DNA of 64,000 bases from CG2-30-46-19 sp034414555 (GTDB taxonomy: Bacteria > Chloroflexota > Dehalococcoidia > GIF9 > AB-539-J10): contig DAOUMA010000010.1 in the NCBI GenBank assembly GCA_034414555.1, positions 47,815-111,814 of the forward strand, given 5' to 3'. Of this stretch, positions 60,174 through 64,000 are shown piece by piece (position 1 is the stretch's first letter; every line of letters begins with the position of its first letter). Below the pieces are notes generated by a model that saw nothing but the letters and a program-made list of their open reading frames with translations, was not told where the DNA came from and made no database searches. The position numbers and the translations under genes are program-made.

Positions 60174-60512
60174 TTATATCAGGGCGCCCAGGGTATCGGG
60201 GACGGGCTTTTTAGCCTTTTCATAATGCCGGGCTAAATGCCGGGCTGCCTGGATGATATCCTCGGGGTCGGCCTGGACCCTCTCCCCACGATATCCCCCT
60301 CTACTCAGGCTGGCAACCGCTGCGGGCATTCGGTCCCAATCGACGGTCTTCTCGATATCGAGCCGGCCCTGGAGGCTCCTGAAGATGGCCTTGGTATGAT
60401 GGGGCAGCTTCCAGGTCTCGGGGTTGTCGGGGTCTCCGACGATGGCGAAGGCTTCTTTGGGAAGGCCCTCTTTGGTGATTTGCTTTGATACCGATTCTTT
60501 TACTTTAGACAT
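60174..60512 (-). CDS. phage-type hypothetical protein with WKLP motif
   Basis: A 112-aa protein with EAFAIVGDPDNPETWKLPHH near residue 20 and AAVASLSRGGYRGERVQADP near 64, then a helix (IIQAARHLARHYEKAKKPV). This DPDNPETWKLP plan recurs in phage and prophage proteins next to portal or prohead-protease genes, but a biochemical role is not known to me. It starts 10 nt after the portal stop with GGAGGACA as ribosome site. Confidence 0.75.
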   Translation of the reverse strand: MSKVKESVSKQITKEGLPKEAFAIVGDPDNPETWKLPHHTKAIFRSLQGRLDIEKTVDWDRMPAAVASLSRGGYRGERVQADPEDIIQAARHLARHYEKAKKPVPDTLGALI

Positions 60513-60522
60513 TTGTCCTCCT

Positions 60523-61932
60523 TTAAGCCCGATAAATCGGGCAACTACAGCTATTATTCAGGCACTTCCATCTCCGCGGCTGTCGCTCTCTCTCTCTCGC
60601 TCCGCCACGTGTGGACGCAGCCTTAAACTCCTGATTCATTGTCAGGATTCTCTCCCTCTCCTCTAACCACCTGGTGAATTCCTCCTCCGGGTCCATGATG
60701 CCCATCTCGTCCATAGCCGTTCTCCTGCTGTGGACTCCGGCCTGGACAAGCAGCTGCTCGTTCTGAGCCTGGCGCTGAGTATCCTGGGGGAGTATTCCCC
60801 CCCACACGACCCGGTGGGTGATTCCGTCAAAATTCTCGTTCATGTACCTGGCTGCCAATCGCAGTATCATCCCGGTCCTCTGGTGGTAGGCGTTGGTGCG
60901 AATCGTCCTTTTACGGGTCACCTTCTGAATAAGGCTGCCTAATTCAATCTGCATGGCTGTTCCCGACAGATCCCTCTCGGTGCCGCCATAGGCTGCCCGG
61001 GGACATTCGGAGACATCGTGAAGGCAGCGATAAATCAAGTCGATGTAATCGATGTGCAGCCTGATGCCTCCGCCCTGGAGCAAATCTAACAGATAAGCTT
61101 TGGCGTCCTCGGGTATGGTCCATACCGCCCCCGGCTGCACCTTGATATCCTCTGCCGAGCCGACGTTCTCCAGGACAGCAATGGGGTTGCCGGACAGCTC
61201 GAGTATTCTCGATAACTGGCTCAGGGCCCTGTTGAGCTCCCGCTGCGGCTGGATGACCGAGGGGATATCGGAGGTACCCCAGAACTTCTTGGGCTCACGG
61301 AGGTTGGGGAAGATGATGAACGGGATGAAGCCGTAGGGATTCGGCTTTGACTCTATGCGGTCGTTATCCAGGAAAAGCTCGAAGTCCTTTACCGTCCATA
61401 CTTCGGTTATGGTGGCTGCCTTCCTGGTGATGGCTCTGCTATACAGCAAGCTGACTTCATCCTGGGTGAGGGTATATCTCGAAGCTACTCTCCACACACG
61501 GGACATATCATCACCGAGCCACCAGGCGTAAATGCCGGAGACATCGGGGGCGGTGACTTTGATACGCTTCTCATCGCTGTCCCAGATAACCTTATAGCAG
61601 CCATCTCCCAGGATAGCGGCGTCGATCTCCGTCTCCCAATCGAGCTGCTGGAGGTTGTTCTGTTGATAGACGTCCCGGAGGAGCTGCTCGGCTCGGGCTA
61701 CCCGGGCTTTAAGCTCGTCGGTGTTCTCGGTGGGATAGCAGGCAAAGGTGAGTCCCTGCATTAAATAGCTGGTCACCTTATCGATGGCCACCTTGGCATA
61801 ATTAAATACGAGCTGGCGGTTGCGTGATGTCTGCTGCCATTGTTTGCCGTTATAGAAGTCAAGGTTGGTGCGGTACTCTGCCATCCTGGCGGTATCCATT
61901 CGGGCTAGCTGCGATGGGTTAAATTCATTCAT
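60523..61932 (-). CDS. phage portal-like protein (SPP1 gp6-like)
   Basis: A 469-aa protein resembling dodecameric phage portals. NFYNGKQW-type start LDFYNGKQWQQTSRNRQLVF near residue 24, then VTSYLMQGLTF near 52, DAAILGDGCYKVIWDSDEKR near 106, IQPQRELNRALSQLSRILEL near 225 and SGTAMQIELGSLIQKV near 325 match portal structure. In phages the portal is the DNA gate of the capsid. Its last residues SCSCPIYRA and the stop are encoded by half of the 52-nt element, so the true C-terminus has been replaced. No large terminase or capsid gene is adjacent. Confidence 0.88.
   Translation of the reverse strand: MNEFNPSQLARMDTARMAEYRTNLDFYNGKQWQQTSRNRQLVFNYAKVAIDKVTSYLMQGLTFACYPTENTDELKARVARAEQLLRDVYQQNNLQQLDWETEIDAAILGDGCYKVIWDSDEKRIKVTAPDVSGIYAWWLGDDMSRVWRVASRYTLTQDEVSLLYSRAITRKAATITEVWTVKDFELFLDNDRIESKPNPYGFIPFIIFPNLREPKKFWGTSDIPSVIQPQRELNRALSQLSRILELSGNPIAVLENVGSAEDIKVQPGAVWTIPEDAKAYLLDLLQGGGIRLHIDYIDLIYRCLHDVSECPRAAYGGTERDLSGTAMQIELGSLIQKVTRKRTIRTNAYHQRTGMILRLAARYMNENFDGITHRVVWGGILPQDTQRQAQNEQLLVQAGVHSRRTAMDEMGIMDPEEEFTRWLEERERILTMNQEFKAASTRGGARERERQPRRWKCLNNSCSCPIYRA
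60526..60550 (-). repeat. half 52-nt element at the end of the portal gene
   Basis: CTGTAGTTGCCCGATTTATC then GGGCT, read in the coding direction, gives one hairpin plus one terminal repeat of the 52-nt element. It encodes the last codons of the portal-like protein and provides its TAA. Confidence 0.8.
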
Positions 61933-62271
61933 CTCGTAAGCCTCCCACTTGACGAAATTCCCAATCCCTCTAAGTCCCCCTTTAGAAAAGGGGGACTAAG
62001 GGGGATTTGACACTCCTGAAAAAGCACGCAAAATTTTTGTGGTCAACTATAGATATCAGGATTTGTTTCGGATTTAGTGTTTTGAGTTTAGGATTTAGCT
62101 TGGAGATTGCTTCGTCGCTAATGCTCCTCGCAATGACAGAGGGGGAGTGCCTCGCAATGACAGAGGGGGAGTGCCTCACAATGACAAAAACGGGGGCATT
62201 GCAGCCTTTTTTACGCGTCATTGCGGTGAGCTGAAACCCTGAGCGTAGCGAAGGGCCAAGATGTGGCAATC
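61933..62271. repeat. repeat-filled gap in the phage-like module
   Basis: Between the portal and HTH genes: a CCCCCTTTAGAAAAGGGGG palindrome (61963-62012), AT-rich TTTAG tract (62055-62098), REP units (62100-62140, 62140-62163) and a REP variant (62213-62268). In a normal phage the large terminase gene would be expected near here; none is visible. Confidence 0.8.
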
Positions 62272-62562
62272 TCATTTCTCGACCACCTTCAGCCATCTCT
62301 GCACCGTTCTCACGCTAACCCTGAATATTCGGGCAATTTCTTCATTGCTTTTCCCCTCCCGCTTCAGCGCCATCATCCGCCTCGCCCTCTGGGTCTTCAG
62401 GAATTTCTCCTTTCCCCAGGGCTCTTCCTTGATGCAACAGGGGAAAGGACAGTCAAGGCAATGCGGCCATAGCTCACAGCCTTCGTCTTCATAGGGGAAA
62501 TCCTCGGGCAATAAATTCCAGATGCTTTGTGGTTCCGTGACGAGTCTTTCGTTTTCTGTCAT
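62272..62562 (-). CDS. HTH protein with cysteine cluster, terminase-small-subunit-like
   Basis: A 96-aa protein: a cysteine-rich region (CELWPHCLDCPFPCCIKE; residues 29-46) is followed by a charged linker and a C-terminal helix-turn-helix (SNEEIARIFRVSVRTVQRWL near 72-91). The HTH could recognise DNA as small terminases or transposon regulators do; the cysteines may bind metal. Start at 62562 is chosen for the GAGG site 5 nt upstream. The frame is open further to 63012, but those codons are REP sequence, so the longer form is not believed, unless the repeat truly is coding. Confidence 0.72.
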   Translation of the reverse strand: MTENERLVTEPQSIWNLLPEDFPYEDEGCELWPHCLDCPFPCCIKEEPWGKEKFLKTQRARRMMALKREGKSNEEIARIFRVSVRTVQRWLKVVEK

Positions 62563-62564
62563 TC

Positions 62565-62774
62565 TGTCCTCAAATTGCTCCGAGATTGCTTCGTCATCCC
62601 TCACTTCGTTCGGGATTTCCTCGCAATGACACAAGGGAGTCATTGCGAGCCCTTCGCCTCTTGTCAATCTGTCCTCAAATTGCTCCGAGATTGCTTCGTC
62701 ATCCCTCACTTCGTTTGGGATTCCCTCGCAATGACACAAGGGAGTCATTGCGAGCCCTTCGCCTCCGCATTTTG
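62565..62774. repeat. 105-nt tandem duplication of a REP unit
   Basis: TGTCCTCAAATTGCTCCGAG begins at 62565 and again at 62670. The two 105-nt units are almost identical and include REP ends and a CAATGACACAAGGGAGTCAT segment. Confidence 0.85.
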
Positions 62775-62824
62775 TAGTTGCCTGATTTATCAGGCGCAAT
62801 TGCCCAATAAATTGGGCAACTACA
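62773..62824 (+). repeat. 52-nt two-hairpin element, copy 5
   Basis: Differs from the consensus by TTTAT in the first loop and one G in the middle spacer. Both hairpins and ends are intact. Confidence 0.9.
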
Positions 62825-63077
62825 TGTTTTTTCCTTTCATTTTCACAGTTGTCATTGCGAACGAAACGTGGCAATCCCGGCGGTGTGTGAGATTGCGGAG
62901 CTTGTTCCGAGTGAAACGAGGAAGCTGACTCCGAGATTGCTTCGTCGCTGATGCTCCTCGCAATGACAGAGGGGGCGTGCCTCGCAATGACAGAAAGGTG
63001 GTCCGTTATCATGCCGAAATATTAGCACTGTAGTTCTAGAAAAACAAGGGAATTTTGTCATGCTTTACAATATTTCC

Positions 63078-63193
63078 GAGAGTGTTTACTAACCTCACCC
63101 CTTTATCCCCCTCTCCTTCAAAGGAGGGGGGAAGAGATTTATAGAGAGGGGTTTCACCCCTCTCCTACCTACACTCCCCCTTCCCTTGCTAAG
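63078..63193 (-). repeat. 116-nt GC-skewed element, copy 2
   Basis: Reverse-orientation near copy of 32365-32480, with the same ends (GAGAGTGTTTACTAACCTC and CCCTTCCCTTGCTAAG) and the same two palindromes. Its left half is not in any gene. Confidence 0.88.
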
Positions 63194-63298
63194 TAGGGCC
63201 GTGCAAAACCTTATGTAAAGCTTCTTGTATTTCTTAAACTTATAAACAATGTAGAGTTTAGCTTTGGCTCAAGGTCGCCCTAAGTCAGAGCCAATCGG

Positions 63299-64000
63299 CT
63301 ATCCTTTAATAAGAGACTTGGTTGCTTCCGCGGTTTTGTAAAAGCGAAGTTTGCAATCGCATTGTGACTTACCACAGGTGGGGCAGTATAATAGCCCAGT
63401 ATTCTTATCTCCGTACTGATTCCACAATATGTTTGGCGAAATAATTTGTGGTGCTCGGGGAGTTGGGGGAGTTTGAAAAGCACCAAGCCCAACTTCTGGT
63501 AATTTATCATACACTTGGTAAAGGAGCCTAAGCTTTATTGAAACTGCAAAAATCCACGAGACTACATCTGCAATCTCGCTTTCCAAATGTAGCTGCCTAA
63601 TGGGATAGAATTGAACGGGCTTTGGTGTCGATCTAAGATTATACGAATAAAGTCTAATTAAAGCATCAGATACTTCTCCAACCTCTTCCAATAGATGAAA
63701 CGCAATAGGTTCAAGCGAAAGGGTCTCATAGTTTGCCTGATAGATAGTAGCAAACATTCCCTCCAACCCGCCCAATGTCGAAACTTTATCAACCGCGTGC
63801 TGAGTAGCGAACTTTCGAAGCAAGTCCTCTGTCTCAGCCTTTTCATCATCGGTTCTTCCTTCCACTTTACCAGTACTCAGCAGACACTCACAACTATGTT
63901 TCCAAGCATTGTTTTGCTTGTTCTCTTTGGTCAGTCTTAGAAAACAGGCCGGACATGTATACGGATACTTGTTCCAGACTATATCAGTCAGAGTTAGGGG
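63299..64000 (-). CDS. MazG-like NTP pyrophosphohydrolase with zinc motifs, 5' end cut by window
   Basis: The reverse strand is open from the window edge to a stop at 63299 (233 codons, N-terminus missing). The all-alpha NTP-PPase core shows HLLEEVGEVSDALIRLYS and LESEIADVVSWIFAVSIKLR, i.e. the EExxE and ExxD metal motifs. It is flanked by Cys pairs: YPYTCPACF near the visible start with CEC later, and LLYCPTCGKSQCDCK near the end. Such proteins probably hydrolyse nucleotides or related compounds; the substrate is unknown. A GTG at 63865 has been considered as start, but the frame continues upstream with conserved-looking cysteines. Confidence 0.8.
   Translation of the reverse strand, partial: PLTLTDIVWNKYPYTCPACFLRLTKENKQNNAWKHSCECLLSTGKVEGRTDDEKAETEDLLRKFATQHAVDKVSTLGGLEGMFATIYQANYETLSLEPIAFHLLEEVGEVSDALIRLYSYNLRSTPKPVQFYPIRQLHLESEIADVVSWIFAVSIKLRLLYQVYDKLPEVGLGAFQTPPTPRAPQIISPNILWNQYGDKNTGLLYCPTCGKSQCDCKLRFYKTAEATKSLIKG

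Larger units (their letters stand above)
62563..63298. repeat. repeat-rich stretch between HTH and MazG-like genes
   Basis: No supportable gene. It contains a 105-nt tandem duplication (62565-62774), 52-nt element copy 5 (62773-62824), further REP units (62850-62993) and the second 116-nt element (63078-63193). Confidence 0.85.

Noticed and set aside
62563..63012. Long N-terminal extension of the HTH protein
   Set aside because: The codons are REP and tandem repeat DNA. A good ribosome site and ATG at 62562 give a compact protein. Left as an open question in findings.

Overview
The window looks like chromosomal DNA of a bacterium of moderate GC content. It most resembles an anaerobic, heterotrophic member of the Chloroflexota, probably class Dehalococcoidia. 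That assignment is an inference from gene style and content: long-chain acyl-CoA ligases, a split vitamin B12-dependent methylmalonyl-CoA mutase with epimerase, a GuaB3-type IMP dehydrogenase relative, the MEP isoprenoid pathway, an isolated 23S rRNA gene, and very many short palindromic repeats. No marker here fixes the species.

Layout. 0-3 kb: an NYN-domain protein cut by the window edge, an acyl-CoA ligase and a small unknown protein followed by an unidentified foldable element. 3-6.5 kb: a free-standing 23S rRNA - initiator tRNA-Met unit with its own promoter, processing stem and terminator, without 16S or 5S. 6.5-12 kb: an MFS transporter and a pantothenate cluster (panC, panB, panD, a DUF2520 dehydrogenase that may be the ketopantoate reductase, and a P1-family aminopeptidase preceded by a terminator hairpin). 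12-17 kb: a translationally coupled four-gene oxidoreductase/kinase operon resembling anaerobic glycerol-3-phosphate oxidation. 17-25 kb: CoA transferase, HIT protein, ispH-plsC-cmk, tRNA-Thr with a conserved unknown, LysE exporter, HicBA and GuaB3. 25-30 kb: more HicB/HicA genes, a type IV pilin, prepilin peptidase, response regulator and methyltransferase. 30-38 kb: four-helix-bundle protein, gltX, an NfeD-NfeD-slipin membrane cluster, the methylmalonyl-CoA module, an FMN reductase and tRNA-Val.

38-54 kb is a translation and isoprenoid block. thrS-infC-rpmI-(57-aa membrane protein)-rplT-pheS-pheT run rightward. rpsB-tsf-frr-cdsA-dxr-rseP-ispG-(zinc ribbon)-(28-codon remnant)-proS run leftward. 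53.5-57.5 kb: unknown protein, MBL hydrolase, a second acyl-CoA ligase and an unknown protein. 57.5-62.6 kb: a reduced phage-like module (HTH protein, portal, WKLP protein, two small membrane proteins, propeller/tail protein) without a recognisable large terminase or capsid. The right end is repeat-rich and closes with a MazG-like zinc protein cut by the window edge.

The most striking property is repeat invasion. A REP-like palindrome occurs about twenty times. It lies in frame inside ispH, pheT and proS and in a tail-like protein, and it supplies the stop codon of rplT and the start codon of pheS. A separate 52-nt element with two inner hairpins is present in five copies, three of them clearly nested in the REP, and half of a copy supplies the stop codon of the portal gene. 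Other points are an apparent AUA start codon for infC, several nearly leaderless promoters, and an attenuator-like hairpin in front of the pan cluster.
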